A DNA stretch of 64,000 nt from Watersipora subatra (taxonomy: Eukaryota > Bryozoa > Gymnolaemata > Cheilostomatida > Watersiporidae): the NCBI RefSeq assembly GCF_963576615.1, contig NC_088711.1, forward strand, positions 21,794,182 through 21,858,181, read 5' to 3'. Each line of letters starts with the position of its first letter. Position 1 is the stretch's first letter. The notes beneath the pieces were generated by a model, which had not been told where the DNA came from, did no database searches, and saw nothing but the letters and a program-made list of their open reading frames with translations. The position numbers were made by a program, and so were the translations under genes. Positions 10,701 through 20,400 of the stretch are shown here, piece after piece.

Positions 10701-12525
10701 AGCAAACCTGACCACGAGCCAGATGACATTTATATATCAGAAAATTCTGCTAACCCTGTGCTAGCCAGTCAGAGAGCTCCTGATCAGGTTGACATAAAAA
10801 GTGGAATGGCTCGTAAAAAGAAAAAATACTCTTTATTCCAACTCTTTGGTAAGCAAGCCGCTCACACAACAGATCAGGCGGACATTCAAAGCTCTACTCC
10901 GATGATGAATATGGCTGTTAAAGCGAGAGAACTATCTGTTACAGTAACTGGAAAACCAGAAGTAAACAAAATGCAGAAATTTGGTATTCTCACGAATCCT
11001 TTTAGGATAGAAACGAAAACAGAAAAAATAATCACCGAAGACGAGATTAAAGAAGAACCGTTTTTAAATGATAAAGGTCGCGCAAGAGGTTCAACTCAAT
11101 CCTCTCGCCAAGTCTATAAAGTGTTTGGTGTAAATGACTCTACAGATGATACTCTAAGAGGAAAAATACAAAAGCCATCTGAGTTGTCTGCTCACCCACG
11201 CATTCGTACACGGAGAGCATCACAGTCATCCCAGCATTATGACGAAGATAGGAGAACATCTCTAGAAGAGGAGCCAGAGCCTCTTGCCGAATCATCGATA
11301 AACAACATGGAAAGCTTTGTGAATGATATGTCACTGGTTGAGGTTAATGAAATGTTTGGCAGCTTTGTTAGCTTCACGGACAGTGGACCTGGTAAGTGGA
11401 ACTGAGAATTGCTTGCTAATATTAGAAGCTGGTGGTTAATAGCAGTCTCTTAGTTGTTCCAGTTAATAATAACTATTTTTACATTCTTCAACACTGCAAA
11501 ACCTTAAAATAAGAGTGTCCCCGACGTATAGGTAAGCAATTTCGTCATATGAAAAAATTTCGAGCAACATGTAGTTGTTCTCTTGCGATACAAAACAAAT
11601 TTGAGATATTAGCAGATGGAATGGTTCTTGATGTGGTCGCTAAGTACATGAGAGGTCGCTTACAAAAACAGTATTGCTGGACAGATCAGGATGAAAAGTT
11701 TTAAAAAAGCCAGGTAAAAGTGAAAGTGAAACAAAGTCAACAAGTGAGGCGAAAAGAGCCAAGCCGATAACCGGAAAGTAAACATATAAAAACGAAGACA
11801 TAATTAGAATGAAGTTTGGTGCTACTGTGAGATTAAAACTTATTTTTAAGTGTGTGTATAGTATGCTAAGTTCATATAAATTAAATTTCTAGTTTCATGT
11901 TGTGTTTGTTGTTGTGGGCACAACTCTAAAACAGGAGACATGTCTGGTATTTCTGCTATTCAATTTAAAGAGAGTTAATTGTAAATTAATTTATCTGATT
12001 ATATAAATTATATATCCATTATCCCTTGGCTAACTAATAGGTACTGTCCGCCTCCAGTGGCTGATTTTGAGCAATTTGTGAGGTTTGTCTACTAAAGCCA
12101 TTCACGTCCTCAGCCATGTGCTCTACAGTCAATGCTTGTCGTACAGTAACAAAATAATACAAGGGATGTCCATCAGCTGAATAGGCTCAATTTCCTATTC
12201 AAATGAAATCTAAACGTTTATTATTGGGCATTGATAAGTACTTGACCTTTTTACATGTTGTCGGAACTGTTTATGGTAGTAAATATTTTTCTGTGTCATT
12301 CTTTCTGATAATAGTGTATACTTTTTATCTTCCATATTTGTTTTTGTCTTGAGGAGAAATGCATATGACGAGGAAGGCTTCTAGAGGTATATTTGTTATG
12401 ATATTCGGATAACTTTGCTGTTGTTACACTATGGTTGTCTGTGTATTTATACAGCTATTGTGAAAGGATATGACATGGAAAGTTTCAACACTGTCTCAAG
12501 CTCACTTAGTGTTGACAAGAAATAA
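1479..12525 (+). CDS. 3' part of an unrecognised gene, three exons, disordered basic protein
   Basis: Not recognised. Three exons (1479-1729, 10522-11391, 12455-12525) join through phase-1 introns into 396 residues ending in TAA. The 5' end is missing because the first exon opens with an acceptor. The protein is low-complexity, rich in Ser, Thr, Lys, Arg and Glu, with no signal peptide or membrane segment. A basic patch (MARKKKKYSLFQLFGK) lies in exon 2, acidic Glu runs follow, and the end is SSSLSVDKK. This looks like a disordered cytoplasmic or nuclear tail or scaffold. The middle exon is open over 870 bp, strong evidence for coding. The link to the first exon crosses 8.8 kb of transposon debris and rests only on splice sites and matching phase, so it is the weakest part. 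Confidence 0.6.
1973..2495 (+). mobile_element. LTR-like direct repeat, copy 1
   Basis: Similar in the same orientation to 8613-9035 (TTTCTCGTGCTCTGCCGCTC, then CTAGCAGGCACCGC-type and TAGCAGGTCAG repeats). The right part has AATAAA at about 2471 and ends near a PBS-like TGGAGCCGGTGACAGGGC. That reads as a + strand LTR. Confidence 0.6.
2507..2541. repeat. Perfect hairpin beside the LTR-like repeat
   Basis: CAGGGCAACACCGGC and its reverse complement, separated by only a few bases. It lies just after the PBS-like site and may mark an inversion junction. Confidence 0.8.
2600..3420 (-). pseudogene. Decayed gag-like remnant of the retroelement
   Basis: Minus-strand fragments in shifting frames. 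One (about 2790-2860) reads LHEKPCHWLDSPEKSRPQ, like a nucleocapsid zinc knuckle that has lost cysteines. Interrupted by stops and frameshifts; no intact product. Confidence 0.4.
3421..4496. mobile_element. Retroelement-derived sequence without readable domains
   Basis: Same composition as its flanks (GGTCAG-, GCCAAG-rich, higher GC than the surroundings). A 78-codon ORF at 4129-4365 has no recognisable motif. Confidence 0.35.
4497..4640. repeat. Inverted-repeat arm, left
   Basis: Contains CACGAGCGTTTCCGGTGCCA and TGCTAGTCAATCGTAGTGAT; the same text occurs on the other strand at 5517-5640. The arms enclose an AT-rich core. Confidence 0.8.
4641..5516. repeat. AT-rich core with dispersed repeat copies
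   Basis: Between the inverted arms. Carries minus-strand pieces of the AGTTTAAAAGTTAG / TTTTTTATTAC repeat family (about 5090-5170 and 5430-5516) also found at 29220, 36600, 38570 and 51740. No coding signal. Confidence 0.6.
5517..5640. repeat. Inverted-repeat arm, right, with perfect hairpin
   Basis: Mirror of 4497-4640. Its inner edge has CTAGTCAATCATAGT facing ACTATGATTGACTAG with a 5-nt loop. Confidence 0.8.
5690..6300 (-). pseudogene. Decayed Ty3/Gypsy integrase region
   Basis: Minus-strand fragments with frameshifts and stops resemble the integrase core: AIDFVGPAANNSKG near 5960, and a segment like VLTDHF and FPEATASVVLN near 5860-5910. The zinc-finger region before it is poorly kept. 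No intact product. Confidence 0.6.
6445..6860 (-). pseudogene. Decayed Ty3/Gypsy reverse transcriptase region
   Basis: Minus strand reads GKWQFCVDD, then QLNTVTKQDAYLL and MLDLVNGYWQMPLDDAAQK: the N-terminal RT motifs of Ty3/Gypsy pol. The catalytic YxDD block and RNase H are missing: integrase-like sequence follows within about 200 bp, so there is an internal deletion. Confidence 0.8.
7543..8037 (-). pseudogene. Decayed gag zinc-knuckle and protease region of the retroelement
   Basis: 164-codon minus-strand ORF. The start resembles a nucleocapsid region with eroded Cys/His; the end reads EGQYIQFLIDTECTQKLPSK, like a retropepsin active site (DTG) changed to DTE. Not functional as read. Order with the RT and integrase pieces is as expected for Ty3/Gypsy on the minus strand. 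Confidence 0.6.
8163..8245 (-). repeat. tRNA-derived SINE head
   Basis: Reverse strand: CTGGCTGACCGGTTAGAGG ... ACCAGTTCAAATCACTG, a box A/box B pair. Confidence 0.5.
8613..9035 (+). mobile_element. LTR-like direct repeat, copy 2
   Basis: Partner of 1973-2495, roughly 75% alike by eye. The 118-codon and 111-codon ORFs over it are chance ORFs in the repeat. Confidence 0.55.
9262..9705. repeat. Fold-back element (MITE-like)
   Basis: Two arms of about 145 bp (9262-9415 and 9560-9705) in inverted orientation, sharing GGACATACAAGGCACTTGCA (T/A variants), around an AT-rich centre. ORF 9555-9755 lies in the right arm and is not a gene. Confidence 0.8.
9706..10521. repeat. Intron end with three 39-bp units
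   Basis: 10154-10262 holds three copies of ATAGGTACCGAACATGCTAT + ATGCTATATGATACCTAGG, internally palindromic. Elsewhere AT-rich with no coding signal. Confidence 0.7.
10522..11391 (+). CDS. Unrecognised gene, long middle exon
   Basis: 870 bp exon. The frame is open from the acceptor CTGCTTTTTAG, through a GTG at 10662, to the donor GTAAGTGG. The earlier in-frame stretch (SDFSEPLIFPTSGGQ...) shows that the coding part starts at the acceptor and not at 10662. Charged and Ser-rich, with a KKKK patch and acidic stretch DRRTSLEEEPEPLAE. Phase 1 at both ends. Confidence 0.75.
12455..12525 (+). CDS. Unrecognised gene, last coding exon
   Basis: After acceptor GTGTATTTATACAG the exon completes an Ala codon and reads IVKGYDMESFNTVSSS then LSVDKK and TAA. 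The phase matches the 11391 donor. Too short to show up as an ORF; found by frame and phase. No clear AATAAA was seen just downstream. Confidence 0.65.
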
Positions 12526-13587
12526 GCAGTGAGTACGATCATTAGCCAATCATGTTTGACCTTACATGAATGTTCATTCTTGAGCTCTCTTATTTACTAT
12601 GTTTCCATGATGCAGCAAATTGAATATTTCATACATGCAAAATATGGAAACACACTTGCAATGATGTATCGCAAGCCATTCCATGTTAAACATTTTTCAC
12701 ACTTCAGTTATTTCGATTTTGATTCAAGGAAACATGAGTGCACTACTATCACTTATATCGTAGAACTTTAACAAATCGCATGTGCTAATCTACAACATAC
12801 AAACGGCGTACAGTAACTCAATGTGCACACAATTCCAAATCCTCATCATTCGTACAATGGAAACATAGTGACTGTTAATCAATGTATTGTTTCTACAAAC
12901 TGGTTCATCACTATTAATGACAGCACCTGATGCCTGTAATAACCTTGTCTTGTGTTAAGGTCATGAACTATGGGACTGTCCAATAGCGTTGTAGCGAGTT
13001 GAAGCGGTTCAAATGCCCAAATTATTTACTATTAATATATAAGGAAAAGAAGGAATTCAAGTAGAACTAGAAGCTCCGCCCTCAAAAGCTTTGACTAGAA
13101 TGTATCTGGGTGTTGGTCTTCCTTATCTCTTTCATGTAGTCATATATTACTAATAGTTTATAATATTTACCATCATGTTTACTGACAACGATGGCTTCAT
13201 ATGATTCATCCAATGATGACCTTGACCTCTAGTTCACATGATAACAACTACCTTAATATCCAGGTGTTGACCTAAGAAACATATCTGCTACTGATAAATA
13301 CCTATATTGTTCAATAAGATGACATCATTTGATAGAAATACTAAATATACAATGTTTGCACAGGTATTAAAACAGCTTATAAAGAGTGGAAGGTAATGTA
13401 GTTGTCTGCCACCTGCCATTAGCCTGGCACATTGCCAAAGACTAATTTGAGTACGCTACTTTCCGTATTGCTAAACTTACTAATATGAGCCGTGAGAGCA
13501 AGCTTTAGTTTGTTGCGTAACGCAGAATGCTATACCTATTTTAATTGAAATAATAACTCATATCGCCTCAGAATTCAATGCATCTCG
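12526..13587. other. Intergenic, nothing recognised
   Basis: An 80-codon ORF (12529-12771) directly follows the stop at 12525 but lacks any motif; probably 3' UTR or intergenic sequence. Confidence 0.5.
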
Positions 13588-13731
13588 CAGAGCTTAATTA
13601 GTAAGATATTTGCCTGGCGATTGGGTGTTCAAATCTAGCATGAAGCGGATTTGTCATTCCATTATTTTAATAGCTATAGCTGGGTACACCTAAGTACAGA
13701 ATCACAGAATAACGAACACATAAACCCTTAG

Positions 13732-13732
<1 letters not shown>
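13588..13732 (+). repeat. tRNA-derived SINE, ending in a TA tract
   Basis: Head CTTAATTAGTAAGATATTTG, box B-like GGTGTTCAAATCTAGC, tail CCTTAGATTTATATATA. Confidence 0.65.

Positions 13733-13793
<61 letters not shown>
13733..13793. repeat. (TA)n microsatellite
   Basis: About 30 perfect TA repeats at the end of the SINE. Confidence 0.95.
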
Positions 13794-13794
<1 letters not shown>

Positions 13795-15797
13795 TTAGTG
13801 GAGCCAACAAATAATGCTACCAAGGTGAACATTGAGGTTTAGACCTGATGGCATGTTAACAACATGGCATGTTAGCCTGTGTTCCCACCATCAGCTTCTT
13901 TTGATTACACTAGAGATAGGGATGGCTCTTGGTCCAGCCTCGTTGAGGTTATTGTATTAACACTTATTATAAAGCAATGATGTTGGTAGTATTTATAATT
14001 TTGATATTTTCCTTTTAGAAAATGTGAATATTTTATTCTGAAGAGATAGCAGCAATTTATAGGCGGAATCTCTTGACATATTAATTACACTAGATTATTC
14101 ATCATTAAAATAAAGGAATGTGAAGGTATTTATTAAAATGGAAGTGATAGAGAGAATGACCTGTCTTTACTTATTTAGCCTGCTATCAGCTGCTACATAC
14201 ATGGATTTATGGTAGACATGGATTAGCTGATACAGATCATTACTGATGGACTGTCAACAACTGTACATACTGTACCATCTCATTCTTTTCATTATAGCTT
14301 AACAACTGATACTCTCTGTTGTAGAGACGTCACTGTGGTACCGCTCTATGGATTCTCCCTAATCTGTCTAAGATCAGTCATATTCTGATCAGAGCTCACA
14401 AATGACCAGCTTTCACACGCATCTGCAGTTTACTGTGTAGAATGAGAGGGTCACCTCATGATGTTTCACATCGTTGCTGCACTTATCCCACCAACTCCTG
14501 ACTACCATTGTTCATGTACATATCACAATAGCTGTCAAAGCTATGAACATATTGCTACTGTGATGATTACAAGTGTTATACTGTCTGGTGCAAGTACTAA
14601 GATGTATTGGCATACCATATGACCAAGTTTGATCATCACCAAAATCATATGAACATAGTCGAGGTGTTATTCTGTACATATTTAGCTATACATGTAATTT
14701 ATGACTGTTTTAGTGTGCCTATTAAATGTGCTGCTTTTGTGTCACTCTATTAAATTTGATGTTTTGTGCCACTCCACTAAATTTGGTGCGTCTCATTCTT
14801 GAATATGAAGATTATTTAGGTACACAGTCTAAGAAATAGAGTGCTGTTAAACTAGGCTAGTAGTGAAAAGAAAGCTACTCATATGTTGTACGAGACACAC
14901 ACGTAGGTTACTCATCTTTAGCGGCTTTCTCATTGCACAAATACTTGAATTATTTCTCCAATGTTTCTGCAAAAAGATTTTGCATACTTTTTGGAAGTAA
15001 TTCGTTCATGTATTTCTATTATGGTAGTCGCACATATGAACAATATCAATAATAAATCCATGTTTCTTGGCTTATCTAACTTGCAATTGAACTTTACAAT
15101 GTTAAAAATTTCTAAACCACATTTTAACTGCATTATACCTATTTTCCTTGTATTAGTGTTTCCAGCCACCAGTTTGCATTTGCTAGTTTTGAAAGCTGTC
15201 ATTGCATGATAAAAAATGATATACAATGAAATTGTACAGGTGTTTAGTTAATCACCCTAGTAACACTATTGAAGTCTTCAAGCATAAACTAGCATCATTA
15301 TATTGTATCGATATCTTTGTCCTTGGAATCTGTCAGTGTGCAGATTGATGTGTGACAAGTCTAACATGATCTCCTTCGGCTGATGTAGTTGCACCTCCAG
15401 TGTGTGAGGTTGTGAAGATAGATTAAGTATTCATTACGACTTACAGTGGCACAGAGTTTGATTCATGTTCATTTATGTAATGCTCTTAGGCAAACAAAGA
15501 ATTATGGGAGGTTTATTGTCACTCAGGTTCCATTTATCACCTGAATTAGTCAATATAGTGTAAAGGATTGAAGTGAATAAGACATTAGCTTTCTAACAGA
15601 AGAGATTATTAGTGAGATGATACCTTCCAAATTTAAGCACTTGCTATTGACAAATTAAATAAAACTATTTTGCTTTGAGCTATTATTTTTAGTGGATTTG
15701 AATTAATGTGTTACTAGTTTAATTTTTGTTACACCTGCAACAGTGGTGGCTGGTGTAGGTATGGTCAACACAACTTCATAAACTGGCATTACAACAA
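13794..15797. other. Intergenic, nothing recognised
   Basis: ORFs of 98 and 82 codons overlap on opposite strands at 14930-15226; neither has splice context, domains or codon bias. No RNA gene seen. Confidence 0.5.
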
Positions 15798-16162
15798 CAA
15801 CTAATTATAACAACCAATTATAACAACTAATTATAACAACTAATTATAACAACTGATTATAACAACTGATTATAACAATAGCATTACAGCAACAACTAAT
15901 TATAACAACTAATTATAACAACAAATTATAACAAATAATTATAACAACTAGTTATAGCAACTAATTATAACAACTAATTATAACAACTCATTATAACAAC
16001 TAATTATAACAACTAATTATAACAACTAATTATAACAACTAATTATGACAACTAATTATAACAACTAATTATAACAACCAATTATAACAACTAATTATAA
16101 CAACTAATTATAACAACTAATTATAACAACTAATCATAACAACTAATTATAACAACTAATTG
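15798..16162. repeat. 13-bp minisatellite
   Basis: About 28 units of CTAATTATAACAA. Confidence 0.9.
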
Positions 16163-17371
16163 CAAAATCTACTGAGGTTTTGTATCACTATTACTTTGTA
16201 ACAGCTCGCCGTGCTTTTAACCGATCAACTATTTCACTTTTATTAAAGTCAATATACTAAGTTTCACTATAGGCCATCTCTCTATGAAAGTTGGTCTTTT
16301 TCACTACTCGTCGAATGGCATTGGTATTTAATATGTTAAAAACCTTAGTGGCGATCACGGAGTGCTCACGAGTGCTTGCTCCGTTACAGAAGTTGCAACA
16401 TTATGATGGAAAATATGAAACAAGAAAGCTTACATGTTATTGCAGGCTCCTATTTTGGTCGAAGCTACGCACACGCATCGCGTGGTCAACCTAAATACTG
16501 TCCTCAGCATTTCTTAGAACAATTTAGTCTATAAATGTCATCTTGTTTACAACTTTTGTGGTTTTGTTCAAGTAAAACTATGTAAAATGCTCTGAATGGA
16601 TAAATATTCTTGCATACTTACCTCAACCAAGTAAATAACCTGACCTTGAATAGCTGAAACATGCACTATCACTCAACCTTATCTAGACAGCCACACTTTG
16701 TCCTCTCTCTGACAATTGCTTATCGCTGGACATGTCTATCGATACTTTATTATAACAACTTTATTTCTGCAATAGTTAGTTTGCTGGTTGATCACTTTAT
16801 AGTTTACAGGTGGACTAAAAAATCTCATATGTATTCAATCTATCGACACTTGATCGCCTAGCAAGATTTGGCATAGAACAATAATTATTTACAAAAATTG
16901 CAAGTATGTCAAAGGCATAAAATCAGAATTTTGGTAGCGCATAAAATATGAAATATGTATGGATTAAGTTTGGATTAACAGAGAGAATTGCTTGTTAATC
17001 ATTGAACCGTTGCCATACTTATAGCGTAACATCCACAGTGAGAAAGCTCATATCTGACATACCCCCTACTATTGCAGCTACACTGAGTTTAGAATACAGG
17101 CTAGAAAATATAATTTACTGAACCAAATATAGGTGATAAGGCTAGTGGTTAAGTGCTTGATAAGATAGCTGGACAACACGACATGCGCTCCGCTCCGTGT
17201 GAATAATTCCGTGTCAGTCATTACATATTCTCTCTTTAATAACATCATTATTCAAGTGTCACTCTGATCTCCTTGGGAGAAGGTTACCATTAGCTTCATT
17301 GCCCTCATTTTAAAATCTAAAAAGTTCTTTTCAAATGAAGTGGAAATAAGTTGAAATTTAAAAATTATAGC
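16163..17371. other. Upstream region of the protease gene
   Basis: Short ORFs only. A weak + strand SINE-like head (GGCTAGTGGTTAAGTGCTTG) at about 17135. No convincing TATA box; promoter presumably here. Confidence 0.4.
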
Positions 17372-17426
17372 ATGGCTCGGATCGGCTGTGAAGTATTCAT
17401 AGCAACATGGGTAGCCTGCCTCATAG
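17372..17426 (+). CDS. Protease exon 1, signal peptide
   Basis: ATG at 17372 begins MARIGCEVFIATWVACLIG, a short hydrophobic leader. Donor ATAG/GTAAGT, phase 1. It is the only upstream Met with a leader that joins exon 2 in frame. Confidence 0.75.
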
Positions 17427-20400
17427 GTAAGTCAGCATTTTATTCTGATTGTAATCTGCGTGTAGACATTGTTTCCATCTGTAAGGGCATCATGTACCAA
17501 TCAATATTCTTATTAGGCTAATTTTATTAACTCGATTATAACACTGAAACACCGTGTATTATGGTCAGCAATCAATTTATTTCTTTGAACTTGTTAGTGT
17601 TTAGCTAAGGATAGTTTTGGTAAATAACCACAAATATAATTTTTTAACAAAACCTTCATTATTTGTTTATTAATGAAAAGTATTAATTCATCTTGACAGC
17701 TTCTTTCATTCAGTGAAAAATTACAAAAAAAACTACATAATCAAAATTCAACATTAAATCTAATTATTTTTAGTTCATTTTAAGGCTAATAATGCAGATG
17801 GCAGGTTTGGAAAAACAGCTAGTCACAAGTAGTTCTCAGTTGCTTTGGCAGAACTATCATACTGAGTTGATAGTATACTGTCTGATACAGTTGTTAGTTT
17901 CACTATCATACTGAGTTGATAGTATACTGTATGGTATAGTCGTTAGTTTCACTATCATACTGAGTTGATAGTATACTGTATGGTACAGTTGTTAGTTTTA
18001 CTATCATACTGAGTTGATAGTATACTGTATGGTACAGTTGTTAGTTTCACTATCATACTGAGTTGATAGTATACTGTATGGTACAGTTGTTAGTTTTTCT
18101 ATCATACTGAGTTGATAGTATACTGTATGGTACAGTTGTTAGTTTCACTATCATACTGGGTTGATAGTATACTGTATAGTAGAGTTGTTAGTTTTACTAT
18201 CATACTGAGTTGATAGTATACTGTATGGTACAGTTGTTATTTTCTGTATCCAAAGTCTAATTGTTTGAATAATTCTATATTCAGCGTCGAGTCGGAGTGA
18301 CACGAGCCAATCATTACAAAGCCTGCTCGAACAGGAAGAGGTGGAGCTATGCAGTTATTTGGGCGGAGACTGCATGGTCGGCTACTGCCGCAGGGAGCTA
18401 AGACATCGCTGGGGCATTCCATTGTGTCAGAACTCAAAGATATGTTGTACCAAAGAGCCGACAACATTGTCACCTGTAACAAGTGGGTACTTATCATTGC
18501 AACAGCTATTTAATGTATTTTGTTGGTAACATTCTGGTATGGTCTCTAGGTTCAACCACAATTGCTGCACGACTGGTAAACTGAAAAAATATTGAAGTAT
18601 TACAAATGGGCTGTTATAATTTCAATACATATACCTAACTTGATGTATATTATGTGATTGTTAAAATGATAGATGTTATAGGAGTTTTGGAAGATAGCTA
18701 TTCAGATACCAAACAAAGTCCATACTTTACATTTAGTGTAAACTCACAGATAAACTGTTATAAACTATCCAGCTACCTGTAAAAAGATTATTACAAAAGA
18801 TTTGTCCATTTTAGTGAGTTTTGAAGAATAGACAAGTTTTTCCAGTTGTTAGTGCTTAACAAAACTGTGTCTTGTTTGAAAGTTGATAATTGCAAAGTTG
18901 AAAAACTTCAAGTTTTTTTGTTAAAACCAGTAGAACAATTTCTCACGCCAAACTAGAATACAATACATTAATACATATCAAATTCCGAACAAGATAAGTA
19001 TGTACTTAAATATTTTTATATACAAGTAGGTTCGGTTGTATTTAAAATCTGTATCTGTAGATTGACATCTAGTGATATTTCTAGTTTACATAAAACCATT
19101 ATACTAGTCAACATCCTATCAATAATGTACTTCTGTGTTATGGAAAGACTGGAGGCTAAATATGTCATTTTGGCCAACCAGGATGTTGTTTTGATATGAT
19201 CAGATTTAGAGGTGGATAAAAATCAATTGATAGAGATTATCCAAGCACGAGTGTGCTCAAAATCCATCACAAGCTATTAACCTCTTAATAACCAGCCTCC
19301 AGTCTAATCTCACTCAGGTTTCATGACTGGAACTGCAACATAAACATAAAAATTAAACCAATTCAGTTTTACCTACATGTGGGTCAATAGTCTCTGTTGG
19401 AAATTATGGAGAATTTAGTTTACTTTGTAGGTTGAGTTTTTGTTGTTTATGCTTAGATATGAATAAGTGCAGTTTCCCTTTAGATCAGTACAAGATATTC
19501 CGTTTAGATTAGTACAAGGTCTTCCTTTAGATCAGTACAAGGTCTTTCTTTAGATCAGTACAAGGTCTTCCTTTAGATCAGTACAAGGTCTTTCTTTAGA
19601 TCAGTACAAGGTCTTCCTTTAGATCAGTACAAGGTCTTCCTTTAGATCAGTACAAGGTCTTCCTTTAGATCAGTACAAGGTCTTTCTTTAGATCAGTACA
19701 AGGTCTTCCTTTAGATCAGTACAAGGTCTTCCTTTATATCAGTACAAGGTCTTTCTTTAGATCAGTACAAGGTCTACCTTTAGATCAGTACAAGGTCTTC
19801 CTTTAGATCAGTACAAGGTCTTCCTTTAGATCAGTACAAGGTCTTCCTTTAGATCAGTACAAGGTCTTCCTTTAGATCAGTAAAAGGTCTTCCTTTAGAT
19901 CAGTACAAGGTCTTCCATTAGATCAGTACAAGGTCTTTCTTTAGATCAGTAAATGGTTGACTTTTTAATTACTCTTTTAATGATACACCTTGTTACCTTG
20001 GCACCTTGGTACTAACTTTGTACTGCTAGCTTTAGGTTGTCCAAGCAATTATTTGCTTGTAGAAGTTTTTTTCCTTTAGCTATTCAGTGAAATTTCTTGT
20101 TAAAAAACAAGCAAATACATTGTACACACAGCATGAGTAGAATGGCATATGCGAAACTGCAATGCAATATGACATGGAACCAACATTTTTTCTATTCTAG
20201 CTACGATGTCGAATCGGGTGCCTACTAGAGCAGAGGTCTTGAATCAATGTAGGAGCCAGCATGGTGTTTGCCACGCGTGGTATAACAACTGCACTGGTAG
20301 GTAGCAAATCTAGGCAAGGGTTTTGAGATACTGCGTGAACTAATTGCCTACTTGCGCCAAATTGACTCCAGTTATGGTTTTCCATCAAGCCGATGGTTTG

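Noticed and set aside
11521..11780. Possible exon between exons 2 and 3 of the first gene (KFEILADGMVLDVVAKY)
   Set aside because: No matching acceptor and phase; exons 2 and 3 already join in frame. May be a degraded insertion.
14930..15226. Opposite-strand ORFs of 98 and 82 codons
   Set aside because: Mutual shadows without motifs or splice sites in an intergenic region.
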